In this document: positions 1 to 7,031 of the stretch, piece by piece
Layout of the letters: the number at the start of each line of letters is the position of its first letter
Numbering within the stretch: the stretch's first letter is position 1
NCBI GenBank assembly: GCA_035499715.1
Contig: DATJYF010000278.1
Coordinates: 1 to 27,018 of the forward strand
Source: DASRHD01 sp035499715
GTDB lineage: Bacteria > Verrucomicrobiota > Verrucomicrobiia > Opitutales > Opitutaceae
Length of the DNA stretch: 27,018 nucleotides
Direction of reading: 5' to 3'
Position numbers and translations under genes: made by a program
Notes under the pieces: generated by a model
What the model saw: the letters and a program-made list of their open reading frames with translations, nothing else
The model's database searches: none
What the model was told of the DNA's origin: nothing

Positions 1-90
1 ACCCCAAGGCCAATCTTTGCCTCGACACTTCCTGGGTAATTACTTGGGATACATTATAACTTCGGTCAATAACAGGGCCTTACGAACTCG

Positions 91-1959
91 ATGAGTACTC
101 ACTCCAACCGCGAACCAGAACGGCGTGATATTGATGGCAAAGGACGAAGCGTCTGGGAGCTGTTCAACAACCGCCGATATTCGGTCGATACCTACCAGCG
201 TGAGTACAAGTGGCAATCCAAGCAGCTCACGGAGCTACTAGACGACCTTTACGCTAAATTTTCCGAGCATTATGAGCCTGGCCAAGAGCGCGAGGCGGTT
301 GCGAAATATGGCCACTATTTCCTCGGATCGATTATTCTAAGCCAGAAGCAGGGACAAAGCTATGTAATAGACGGACAACAACGACTTACCACTCTCGCGC
401 TGATGCTCATTTATCTTCATCATCGACAACGAGGGCTCGCAGACGCGAATCGGGTAGAGTTGAGTCACCTGATCGTCTCAACAAAATTCGGCAAAAGGTC
501 GTATAGCATCGATGTACCTGAGCGCGAGCCTTGCCTTGATAAGCTATACACCGGTGAGGGTTATAACCCATCGGCCAGAGACCCGGAAGCTGTACGGAAT
601 ATGGTCGCTCGGTATCAGGAGATCGAGGAGAATTTTCCCACCGACCTCAAGGATGAGGCGCTGCCGTATTTCGTCGATTGGCTTCTCAATAACGTGCATG
701 TCGTCGAGATCACCGCCTATTCGGACGACGACGCATACACGATCTTCGAGACAATGAACGACCGTGGACTTTCCTTGGCTCCGCTCGACATGCTTAAAAG
801 TTTCTTGATCTCCAATATATCGGATGCCAGCGAACGCGATCGCGTAAATGCTCTTTGGAAACAAACTACAAACCGGCTACTTGAGATCGATAAAGAGGAA
901 CCAGCTGATGCGGTCAAAGCTTGGTTAAGGAGCCAATATGCGGAATCGACACGTGAAAAAAAGCGAGGAGCACGACCGGGCGACTTTGACCGCCTCGGAA
1001 CCGAATTCCATCGCTGGGTTAGAGAACACGAAACGCAGCTCAACCTCGTAAAATCGGCCGACTTTGTTCGGTTCATCGAGCGGGATTTCAAGTTTTACAC
1101 TGATCAATTTGAACTTCTTTCGCGGGCATCGTTAAAACGGCAAACCGGGTTTGAAACAGTTTATGCGAATTCCCGAATGGAATTCACCCATCAATACGCA
1201 CTGATCCTTGCGCCACTGCGACCATCGGATACCGAAACGATCCGTATGCGTAAAATTAACGTTGTTGCCGCATTTGTTGATATCTTGATTGCTCGACGGT
1301 TGTGGAACTTTCGCTCGATTGCGTATTCCACTCTTCAATATGCGATGTTTCTCGTTATGCGAGAAATTCGCGGAAAACCACTAGACCAGCTTGTGGCGAT
1401 TTTGCGAAAACGACTCAGCCAAGAAGAAATGAATTTCAATACCAACCCGACATTACGGCTACATCAAATGAACCGGTACCCTCTTAAATGGCTTCTGGCG
1501 CGTATGACCGACTACGTCGAGGTTCGAGCTGGGTTGGCATCCCGGCTCGAAGAATATATGTCTGAAGGGCGGAGAGGAGGTTATGAGGTAGAACATATTT
1601 GGGCCAACCATTGGGAGCTACATAGGAATGAGTTCACTCACGAGGCTGATTTCAACGAGTATAGAAATAGGTTAGGAGGCCTACTTATCCTGCCGAAGAC
1701 CTTTAATGCTAGTTATGGTGATCTCACCTACGAAGAGAAATTACCCCACTATCAAAAGCAGAATCTTTTGGCCCAGTCGCTGAATGCAAACGCGTACGAT
1801 CGCAATCCACCGCTTCAACGGCTGGTCGACGCTGGGCTACCATTTCGAGGGCATAACGAATTCAATAAGGCAGATATTGAGATCCGACAAAAACTGTATA
1901 TCTCCATTGCAAATCAAGTTTGGAGCCCTGATCGGTTAGCCGAGGCTGCCGAGGCATAA
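91..1959 (+). CDS. GmrSD-like DUF262/DUF1524 restriction protein
   Basis: 622 aa. The N-terminus has the DUF262 (GmrS, ParB/Srx-like NTPase) signature: YQREYKW at about 35-41 and DGQQR at 94-98, followed by LTTLALML. The C-terminus has a DUF1524 (GmrD, HNH-like nuclease) signature: EVEHIWANH around 499-507 with His502, then NRLGGLLILP from Asn526 and a downstream Glu-Lys. The length and single-chain fusion fit known GmrSD, BrxU and SspE type proteins, which use nucleotide hydrolysis to restrict modified phage DNA or act with DNA-modification systems. Function is inferred from family. No partner modification or BREX/Ssp gene is visible, so stand-alone type IV restriction is the simplest reading. 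The gene is clearly AT-richer, with more A/T-ending codons than the housekeeping genes to the right, which fits a passenger of the island. The ATG at 91 has no Shine-Dalgarno; a weak TATAAC -10-like element lies at 55-60. Confidence 0.85.
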   Translation: MSTHSNREPERRDIDGKGRSVWELFNNRRYSVDTYQREYKWQSKQLTELLDDLYAKFSEHYEPGQEREAVAKYGHYFLGSIILSQKQGQSYVIDGQQRLTTLALMLIYLHHRQRGLADANRVELSHLIVSTKFGKRSYSIDVPEREPCLDKLYTGEGYNPSARDPEAVRNMVARYQEIEENFPTDLKDEALPYFVDWLLNNVHVVEITAYSDDDAYTIFETMNDRGLSLAPLDMLKSFLISNISDASERDRVNALWKQTTNRLLEIDKEEPADAVKAWLRSQYAESTREKKRGARPGDFDRLGTEFHRWVREHETQLNLVKSADFVRFIERDFKFYTDQFELLSRASLKRQTGFETVYANSRMEFTHQYALILAPLRPSDTETIRMRKINVVAAFVDILIARRLWNFRSIAYSTLQYAMFLVMREIRGKPLDQLVAILRKRLSQEEMNFNTNPTLRLHQMNRYPLKWLLARMTDYVEVRAGLASRLEEYMSEGRRGGYEVEHIWANHWELHRNEFTHEADFNEYRNRLGGLLILPKTFNASYGDLTYEEKLPHYQKQNLLAQSLNANAYDRNPPLQRLVDAGLPFRGHNEFNKADIEIRQKLYISIANQVWSPDRLAEAAEA

Positions 1960-2442
1960 TTTTCTTTTTGCCATCTGACTCTCTCCTTTCACATGCGACC
2001 GGTTCTTTCCGGAGAGTTCATACGATTGTAATCAAATCTGAGCCGCTGCTCATTAAACAAACCGTTCACGGATTTCACAAGCCTGTTCTGCTGGCCTGAC
2101 GCAAAGTGCGACAACGGCTTTTGGCTGTGAAGGGGCGTGTTGGTGGGGTAGCCAAGGCCGCGGGGAGTCGTCGGAACTCCACGCGCCGGCTCCCGGCGCT
2201 TTGCCACGGCCCGTCCGGCGTCGAGTCTTGGCGGGCCTGATCTGGCGTTGATTTCCAACCCCAACCCCCAGGAGAACCTCGTCGGCGCAGCTGCGGAAAA
2301 AGCCTCAGAATTGCAGCAACCGGCTTCGCCGCAGTGCAAAGCAAGTGCTTGTCCCGAGCGAAATTGCGTGACCCAGCCAGATTTACCGCTAGACTGAGCA
2401 CCGTCGAAAGCGGATCGCGCCTACTCCAAAAAGTTGAATCCG
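1960..2442. other. Non-coding stretch with clustered hairpins
   Basis: No convincing gene on either strand. The open frames here have Arg/Pro-rich compositions typical of shadow frames. Base composition changes sharply from the AT-rich upstream gene to GC-rich. Between 2164 and 2237 there are three consecutive pairings: GGAGT/ACTCC (2164-2168 with 2176-2180), a perfect 7-bp GCGCCGG/CCGGCGC stem with a 3-base loop (2183-2199), and GGCCCG/CGGGCC (2208-2213 with 2232-2237). This could be a structured RNA, a dispersed intergenic repeat or the remains of a mobile element. The sequence alone cannot decide. Confidence 0.5.
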
Positions 2443-2670
2443 ATGAGCCGGCTTTCTTACGAACCTGCGTTTTTGCGACACCTCGCGAGCGCCCTCCGCC
2501 GCGAGGCCAGGATGATAGAGGCTCTTAACCGAAACTTTTCCCGGATGGAGAAAGAAAGCGGCGTTTGTTTCCCCGTCGAAAAATCGACCAATGTCGCACG
2601 CATCGAAAACCTGAATGATGCGGCGGAGGTCATCGAGGCTCTGGCCGCAAAGCGAATCGTCGCCACCTAA
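2443..2670 (+). CDS. Small hypothetical protein (75 aa)
   Basis: Not recognised. A 75-aa frame starts at ATG 2443; an in-frame TTG at 2434 would add three residues. The N-terminal half is predicted amphipathic helix rich in Arg and Leu (LASALRREARMIEALN). The C-terminal part (NLNDAAEVIEALAAKRIV) also looks helical, so a small all-alpha protein is likely. There is no signal peptide or membrane segment. It lies between the structured non-coding region and a convergent terminator at 2734-2806. Composition is normal protein-like, unlike the overlapping frames, which is the main reason for listing it. It belongs to the island; function unknown. Confidence 0.45.
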   Translation: MSRLSYEPAFLRHLASALRREARMIEALNRNFSRMEKESGVCFPVEKSTNVARIENLNDAAEVIEALAAKRIVAT

Positions 2671-2733
2671 GATCAACCGCAGTCACAAGAAGACTTGCCC
2701 TCGTCGCTGGAAATATCTCAATCCCCCCACAGT

Positions 2734-2806
2734 CCCGGCGAGAGCCGGGCACCGTTAGTTGAAGCTGGACTTGAGGCGCGGCTGGAAACGGCCGCGCCTC
2801 TTATTT
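2734..2806. terminator. Tandem hairpins between convergent genes
   Basis: Two stem-loops lie back to back. One is CCCGGC/GCCGGG with a GAGA loop (2734-2749). The other is a perfect 10-bp stem GAGGCGCGGC/GCCGCGCCTC with an 8-base loop (2773-2800). The second ends exactly at the TAA stop of the minus-strand gene at 2801. On the plus strand it is followed by TTATTTGT, a short U-rich run, so it may serve both the 75-aa gene on the left and the cassette on the right. Confidence 0.6.
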
Positions 2807-3577
2807 GTCGCGCACCTGAGGGCGCTGGGCGGTCTCTGCGCCGCGCCGGCGCGGGCGACCGGGCAGCATGTCCCGTCTGATTCCATGCCGGTTGCAGAAT
2901 CGGCGCATCTCCTTCGCGCTGACCTTTAGGTTGATCGTGGCGAGATGCGCTCGCAAATCGCGGGTGCGGTACGAAGCGCACGGATGCCGGAGGATATAAA
3001 ACAAGCTGTTCAGTTTCCACCAGTCGGCAAATCCAACCGCCGACCTCCGTTCCGCTTTGTTCTCATATTTTTTGACGAACGCCAGGGCGTCGTTCAGATG
3101 CCGGAGCAACCGCCGTCGACCGGAGGGAAGGACTGACTCCAAAAGCGCCAGGCCGGCCCACATGAGCGACGGAGAAGACTTCTTCGCTTTGCGCCACTGG
3201 CGCACGAAAATAAAGGCCCCAAGGTCGAGTGTGCCCGCCTGGTAGTGATGGATAAGCTGGACGACTTGGTTCCATGTCAGCCCGCCGTAAATGTTTGCGG
3301 GCATATTCTCCTTGAGCCGCCGCCGCTCTTCGCGCCAGGCGCGGTTGTCGTCAGTCAGCTCTGCGAATCGGATGATTCGCGGCGGATCGTTTTTCAGGGC
3401 CAGCCGGTCGAATCTATCCCGTAGCAACGGGTCACGCGCATAGTCCTCGCGCAGCCACTGGCGCAGCGGCGGTGACAGCCGGTAAAGCTGCATGAACAGG
3501 GCCGCCGCCGCGCTTTCGTCGGTGTTTTCCATCAATCGGCGCAGCAGCCGTTCGTCTTTCACGGCAGGGGATTTCAT
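2801..3577 (-). CDS. Hypothetical protein, third gene of coupled island cassette
   Basis: 258 aa, not recognised. It is highly charged, Arg-rich and apparently cytosolic. The N-terminal half is helical (PPLRQWLREDYARDPLLRDR). The middle contains a Trp-rich stretch (WAGLALLESVLPSGRRRLLRHL). The C-terminus holds a possible winged-helix/HTH segment (TRDLRAHLATINLKVSAKEMRRFCNRHGI) followed by a basic tail, so DNA binding is conceivable. Its ATG overlaps the stop of the preceding gene by 4 bases (ATGA, 3574-3577), which indicates translational coupling in the order HTH-like protein, DUF3102-like protein, this protein. The island context suggests a control, replication or transfer role, but nothing identifies it. 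Confidence 0.65.
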   Translation of the reverse strand: MKSPAVKDERLLRRLMENTDESAAAALFMQLYRLSPPLRQWLREDYARDPLLRDRFDRLALKNDPPRIIRFAELTDDNRAWREERRRLKENMPANIYGGLTWNQVVQLIHHYQAGTLDLGAFIFVRQWRKAKKSSPSLMWAGLALLESVLPSGRRRLLRHLNDALAFVKKYENKAERRSAVGFADWWKLNSLFYILRHPCASYRTRDLRAHLATINLKVSAKEMRRFCNRHGIRRDMLPGRPRRRGAETAQRPQVRDK

Positions 3578-4116
3578 GGCCGGTTATTATCCGACTGCGA
3601 TGCGCCGGGCAAGCTCACTGCCGCACAGGACTCCAGGAACCGTCTCAGCCGCTCGTAAAGTGCCTCCAGGTCTTGCTTGAATAGGGCTCCTTGCTCTGGC
3701 TTCGCCTTCACCTTTATCTCGCACCGGTTGAGGGCCACCAGGAGACGGTTGGCCAGCCGGATATGGTCCGGCAGCGGCCTCACGCGCGGGGCATCGGTGC
3801 GGCATTTGGGTTCGGTTGCGATGCCCAGGCGCAGGTAGACTTGCCGCAGGCTCAAGCCGGCAAAGGTCGAAACGTCAGGCGTGCTTTCAGCCAGTCGCAT
3901 GTAATTTTGGGCCGTGCTGTTCGACCCCTCGAATTTTTCCTTCAACCATTGCCCCCACGCCGCGCCCATCGTCTTGCGCACACGCTCTTTTTCCGCGATC
4001 AGCAAACGGCCCGCCTGCCACGCCGCGAACAAGGCGGCGTGGAGGCACTTTTTGGAGTCGCTCGTCTGCCGGACGACTTCCGCGTGCAGCCGGTTGATCT
4101 TCTCCTCGGCTTTCAT
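3574..4116 (-). CDS. DUF3102-like protein
   Basis: 180 aa. Residues about 31-77 match the DUF3102 pattern: a helix AAWQAGRLLIAEKE, then GAAWGQWLKEKFEG and STAQNYMRLAE. Such proteins occur on plasmids, phages and islands; the second half resembles a small DNA-binding helix pair. Their biochemical role is not established. The C-terminal half is variable and charged. The gene overlaps both neighbours by ATGA (4113-4116 and 3574-3577), so the three genes form one translationally coupled unit. The family name is from motif recognition; function is unknown. Confidence 0.65.
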   Translation of the reverse strand: MKAEEKINRLHAEVVRQTSDSKKCLHAALFAAWQAGRLLIAEKERVRKTMGAAWGQWLKEKFEGSNSTAQNYMRLAESTPDVSTFAGLSLRQVYLRLGIATEPKCRTDAPRVRPLPDHIRLANRLLVALNRCEIKVKAKPEQGALFKQDLEALYERLRRFLESCAAVSLPGASQSDNNRP

Positions 4117-4394
4117 GACTTGAGCCCGGTGGCGTGACGGAAACTGTCCACCAGGTTGTGTACGTGCTGCCGGGTGCGCCCGGACCGGTCGCCCAGCCGT
4201 TCCAGCGTCTCGCCGTCGATCAGATCGGGACGGATGCTATAAAGCGCGGCCGACGCACGCAGCCCGCGGTCCTCGATGTTTGGCTCGTCGGCCATCCACA
4301 GGAGGAGGCGGCAAATGACCTGGCGCGCGACGGCGCGGCCCTCTTGCTCTGGGTCGCACGGTTCAGTGAAGAATGAATCGTTTTCGTTTTTCAT
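4113..4394 (-). CDS. Small HTH-like protein, first gene of cassette
   Basis: 93 aa from the ATG at 4394; a TTG at 4442 would give 109 aa but reaches into the regulatory region. The C-terminal segment ETLERLGDRSGRTRQHVHNLVDSF has the spacing of a helix-turn-helix, similar to sigma region 4 or small repressor HTHs. The N-terminal part (EGRAVARQVICRLLLWMADEP) is helical. The gene is divergent from the membrane protein at 4581. The shared intergenic region carries a perfect palindrome, which this protein could bind; that is inference. It is coupled to the DUF3102-like gene by a 4-base overlap. A role as transcriptional or replication regulator of the island is plausible but unproven. Confidence 0.6.
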   Translation of the reverse strand: MKNENDSFFTEPCDPEQEGRAVARQVICRLLLWMADEPNIEDRGLRASAALYSIRPDLIDGETLERLGDRSGRTRQHVHNLVDSFRHATGLKS

Positions 4395-4455
4395 AGGTGG
4401 TTTTTGACTTCGCCGCCACCTTACATCCGGCCCTGATTTCAAAATAGGCCCAGCA

Positions 4456-4522
4456 CTCCGTACCCGGAGCCGTGACCCTATTTCCCAACACCGTGTTGGG
4501 TATTTTCAAACCTCTCCGTACC
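4456..4522. promoter_or_regulatory. Palindrome flanked by 9-bp direct repeats
   Basis: Between the divergent genes starting at 4394 (minus) and 4581 (plus) is a perfect palindrome: CCCAACAC-C-GTGTTGGG at 4484-4500. It is bracketed by two direct copies of CTCCGTACC at 4456-4464 and 4514-4522. This arrangement suits an operator for the HTH-like cassette protein or an iteron-type site. No clear sigma-70 promoter could be assigned on either strand. Confidence 0.5.
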
Positions 4523-4580
4523 GATACCTAAATCGTTCTTGTTTCCCTCGCTCCTGATCTTTAACGACTGTGGAAAAGTC

Positions 4581-5009
4581 ATGCCGAAAGACACCTTGAC
4601 TATTGTCGGTCTCATCATCGCCGTTGTGATCCCGTTGGCTTGCGAGATTTTCGGCTCCGATCTCAAGAACTTGCGAACGTCGCTTTCCCGCCGCAAAGGG
4701 ACAAAGGCACGGAGTGACGAAGTTACTCGGTTACGCACCGTTCAAACTGCGCGTGACGTATTGCTGGGCTTAATGATTTATAATGCCTCATTGATGATCT
4801 TTTACTTTCTCGTCGGCAGCTTGTGCTGGATTTCAGCCGTGTTTTTTTCAAATAGCCTGACGATCGCGCATTTTAAAATTTTGCTCATCGCGGTCGTCGG
4901 AGCTTTCTATCTGGTTTTGTCGGTAGCATCGATGCTCCTGCTATTTCACCGACGAGCCCTTCTCGCGGAAACAGCATCGGTCGAATCCGCGCGGCCGCCA
5001 CACCGTTAG
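4581..5009 (+). CDS. Small integral membrane protein
   Basis: 142 aa from ATG 4581; an upstream TTG at 4539 would add 14 residues. A weak purine run (GGAAAAG, 4572-4578) precedes the ATG. Three hydrophobic segments are visible: LTIVGLIIAVVIPLACEIF near the N-terminus, VLLGLMIYNASLMIFYFLVG with SLCWISAVFF in the middle, and ILLIAVVGAFYLVLSVASMLLLF before a hydrophilic tail. Between the first and second is a basic loop rich in Arg/Lys. No family recognised. On the island, between a control cassette and int/xis, it could be an exclusion, toxin-type or defence effector membrane protein; this is speculation from context. Confidence 0.6.
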   Translation: MPKDTLTIVGLIIAVVIPLACEIFGSDLKNLRTSLSRRKGTKARSDEVTRLRTVQTARDVLLGLMIYNASLMIFYFLVGSLCWISAVFFSNSLTIAHFKILLIAVVGAFYLVLSVASMLLLFHRRALLAETASVESARPPHR

Positions 5010-5038
5010 GCATCCCACGGCCGAGAGAAACTTAGTCC

Positions 5039-5077
5039 AAAAAACGCGCCGCGGCGGCAATGAACCGACGCGGCGCG
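5039..5077 (-). terminator. Rho-independent terminator of the int-xis unit
   Basis: On the minus strand a perfect 9-bp stem CGCGCCGCG/CGCGGCGCG (5045-5053 with 5069-5077, 15-base loop) is followed at once by six T residues (A6 at 5039-5044 on plus). It lies 14 bases beyond the stop codon of the excisionase-like gene. Confidence 0.8.
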
Positions 5078-5090
5078 GTGGCGTGAGACC

Positions 5091-5318
5091 CTACCCTCGG
5101 GCCGGCACCATCAGTTTGGTCCGAATGTGCAAGGCGACCTCAGCCGGATCGTAATACACGAAGTGCCCGACGCGGTGGTGCGGGATGCGCCGCAGCTTCG
5201 TCCAATTCCGCAGCGTGCGGATGGAGGGCTCCTTGCCTCTGGGGAAAATCCCAGCGGCGCGGAGGCCGATGATGTCCGTAAGTTGGCTTTCGATTTTTGT
5301 AGTTGATGGCGTTTCCAT
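5091..5318 (-). CDS. Excisionase-like HTH protein
   Basis: 75 aa. The sequence SIRTLRNWTKLRRIPHHRVG followed by HFVYYDPAEVALHI is the typical winged-helix layout of MerR/AlpA/Xis-type small DNA-binding proteins: a recognition helix, a Pro-His turn and a wing with aromatic residues. It begins 20 bases after the stop of the integrase on the same strand and ends before a strong terminator, so int and this gene probably form one transcript. The likely role is as excisionase, or as a directionality factor binding the att region. The ATG at 5318 is preceded by AAGGGC, a weak ribosome site. Confidence 0.7.
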   Translation of the reverse strand: METPSTTKIESQLTDIIGLRAAGIFPRGKEPSIRTLRNWTKLRRIPHHRVGHFVYYDPAEVALHIRTKLMVPARG

Positions 5319-5338
5319 GCCCTTGCTTTCCCGTCAAC

Positions 5339-6571
5339 TCACGCGGCCGGCCTGACCTGACGACGGTTCGCTATGCCGGCTGTCGGAACGACCTTGAATT
5401 GCGCGGTTATGGGCGCCACCTGCTTTGGCAGGATGCCGAAAAATTCCTCGGCCTCTGCTTGGCTCTTTAAGTCGAGGTAATGCCTGCGGATGATGGTCTC
5501 GGAATTACCCGCTTGCAGCGCTGCTTCACCCATCGACCGGAATTTTCCTACGAACATCGAAATGAACGTGTGCCGGAGTACGTCGTGCGTGAGTTGGAAT
5601 TTGCGGAAGATTTTCGCGCGCAGTTCCTCCGCGTTCGTGGGCAAAATCGAAAACTGCTTTAACGGATAGGCCCGGAGCCACGCTGAGAGATTCGGCTGAA
5701 TGGTGACGAGCCGCTTCATCCGTACCTTGGAAACTTCCGGCTCGATATGAATAACACCGGTTTCGAGATGGACGGACTCCGCTTGCAGTTTGGAAATCTC
5801 GCCGGTGCGAGTGCACGGCCTGATTCCTGCAAACAGACAAATCGCGAAGTAAGGAACCATGATGCCGTGCTCGAATTGCTCGACATAGGCCATCAACTCC
5901 GCCGCCTTCTGTGCCGCGATGGTTGTGGCCGTGCCTCGCCGGTGTTTGATTCGGTGATGTGGAGTCTTTTCGACCGGATTGCCGGTGATCCACTCCTTTT
6001 GCAGCGCAAATTTGAAGAAGGTGGACAGGATTGAGCGCCGATTATTGTAGGTCTTCAGCGAGGGCTTGCCACGTTCCAGATGCGTCAAGAGCAGAGCTGG
6101 TGTGAATTCGGCGATCATTTTTGCAGGGAAAGAATTCTTTAGCACCTTCAGTTCGTTTGCGATGCCCCGCAACTGAGGGTTGGAGAGCAACGTTTGCTCG
6201 TGCTGCTTTGTTTTCTCTGCAACGTAGTCAGTCACGGCTTCGCCGAGCAATTTCGGTTGAATCGCCTCGCAATAATTTGCGAGTGCGAAGTCGAGGTAGG
6301 TGAGCAGCGACGTAGGATTGCCTTTCAGGCGGCGGAACGCCGCCTCGGCATCATGAAGCTGGTCATCCGTCAGACGGGTAATGGCGGTGCGAATCCCCGT
6401 GTGACCCTGCAAAAGCTGGACTTCAAGAATCTGCCTCTCCGCTTCAGCCTCGGCTCGTGTCGAGAAATTCTTGCGGACACGCCGACCGTCAAGCCAGCCG
6501 GAAACGCGAAATACGACCTCCCCGGAGGGATTCGTGAATTGAGAAACGACGAACGAATTTTTTTGATTCAT
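5339..6571 (-). CDS. Tyrosine recombinase / integrase
   Basis: 410 aa, standard length for island integrases. The N-terminal 55 residues resemble an arm-type DNA-binding domain (VSGWLDGRRVRKNF). A SAM-like core-binding domain covers about 105-200. The catalytic domain shows Arg251 (FAGIRP), Lys282 (SKVRMK), His329-x-x-x-Arg333 (THDVLRHTF) and the nucleophile Tyr365 (RRHYLDL). The position nine residues before the tyrosine, usually His or Trp, is Asn356 (AGNSE). The gene starts 72 bases from the 3' end of tRNA-Leu and reads away from it, the usual arrangement when a tRNA 3' end is the attachment site. It catalyses site-specific integration and excision of the island. Function is well supported by the catalytic residues. 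Confidence 0.92.
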   Translation of the reverse strand: MNQKNSFVVSQFTNPSGEVVFRVSGWLDGRRVRKNFSTRAEAEAERQILEVQLLQGHTGIRTAITRLTDDQLHDAEAAFRRLKGNPTSLLTYLDFALANYCEAIQPKLLGEAVTDYVAEKTKQHEQTLLSNPQLRGIANELKVLKNSFPAKMIAEFTPALLLTHLERGKPSLKTYNNRRSILSTFFKFALQKEWITGNPVEKTPHHRIKHRRGTATTIAAQKAAELMAYVEQFEHGIMVPYFAICLFAGIRPCTRTGEISKLQAESVHLETGVIHIEPEVSKVRMKRLVTIQPNLSAWLRAYPLKQFSILPTNAEELRAKIFRKFQLTHDVLRHTFISMFVGKFRSMGEAALQAGNSETIIRRHYLDLKSQAEAEEFFGILPKQVAPITAQFKVVPTAGIANRRQVRPAA

Positions 6572-6616
6572 GCCCGATTTGCCACGTCAACTGGCAAATC
6601 TGTTGTTGGCTGAATC

Positions 6617-6641
6617 TAAGCCACTATTTTGTAGTGACTTA
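6617..6641. repeat. Imperfect inverted repeat between tRNA and integrase
   Basis: TAAGCCACTA (6617-6626) and TAGTGACTTA (6632-6641) pair with one mismatch around a TTTTG centre, directly beyond the CCA end of the tRNA. It may be a recombinase arm or core site within the attachment region, or a weak processing/termination hairpin for the tRNA. There is no T-tract on the tRNA strand. Confidence 0.4.
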
Positions 6642-6643
6642 AG

Positions 6644-6731
6644 TGGTGCCCGGAGTGGGGGTCGAACCCACACGTCTTTAAGGGACACGGGATTTTGAGT
6701 CCCGCGCGTCTGCCAATTCCGCCATCCGGGC
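6644..6731 (-). tRNA. tRNA-Leu (anticodon CAA)
   Basis: 88 nt on the minus strand. The 5' GCCCGGA pairs with the 3' TCCGGGC, followed by ACCA, so the CCA end is encoded. The D-loop GGCGGAATTGGCAGAC, the anticodon loop CTCAAAA with anticodon CAA (6695-6697), a long variable arm and T-arm GGTTCGACCCC are all present. The long variable arm with these elements identifies a class II leucine tRNA reading UUG. Its 3' end is the probable integration site of the island on its left. Confidence 0.95.
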
Positions 6732-6747
6732 GAAGGAGGAATGTTGC

Positions 6748-6775
6748 ACCCTAGGCTGCGGGCGCGGGTTGTAAA
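6748..6775 (-). promoter_or_regulatory. Candidate tRNA-Leu promoter
   Basis: On the minus strand TTTACA (6775-6770) and TAGGGT (6753-6748) are separated by 16 bases. They place a transcription start about 11 bases before the mature tRNA 5' end. The match is moderate. Confidence 0.4.
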
Positions 6776-6926
6776 CCCTTTTTGCGAAATGCACGCTTGC
6801 TACGCACTTCGGTGAATTTTTGAACGCCGCCGCCGGGCGCTGCGTCTTACCCTGACGCAAAAGAGGCGATTAAGAAGTCATTCTTGGTCTCCTAGGTTGT
6901 CATAGTTTGTAGTTTGATAAGTCGGC

Positions 6927-6967
6927 AAGGGCGTTGGGCTCGCAGCTCAACGCCCTTACTGTTTTTT
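6927..6967 (+). terminator. Strong rho-independent terminator or attenuator before rsmE
   Basis: A continuous 14-pair stem with one G-U (6927-6940 with 6944-6957) closes a 3-base loop. ACTG and six T residues follow at 6962-6967. It is oriented on plus, yet no plus-strand gene lies between the tRNA and this point. It ends 65 bases before the rsmE start. Confidence 0.8.
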
Positions 6968-7031
6968 CCGGATCAACTGCAAAGCGCGCTTGCGCTCCAG
7001 CCAGAGCGCTTTTCACTGGCCGTTTCCCTCC

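Larger units (their letters stand above)
6732..7031. other. Intergenic region between tRNA-Leu and rsmE
   Basis: 300 bases without a coding gene. It holds the candidate tRNA promoter, a short TGCGTC/GACGCA inverted repeat (6841-6846 with 6854-6859) and a strong plus-strand terminator (6927-6967). Otherwise nothing recognisable is seen. Confidence 0.5.

Noticed and set aside
1..6600. A second copy of the tRNA-Leu 3' end as the left attachment site
   Set aside because: Searched by eye for the GGTCGAACCC and TGGTGCCCGG segments; none found, so the left end is outside the window or too diverged.
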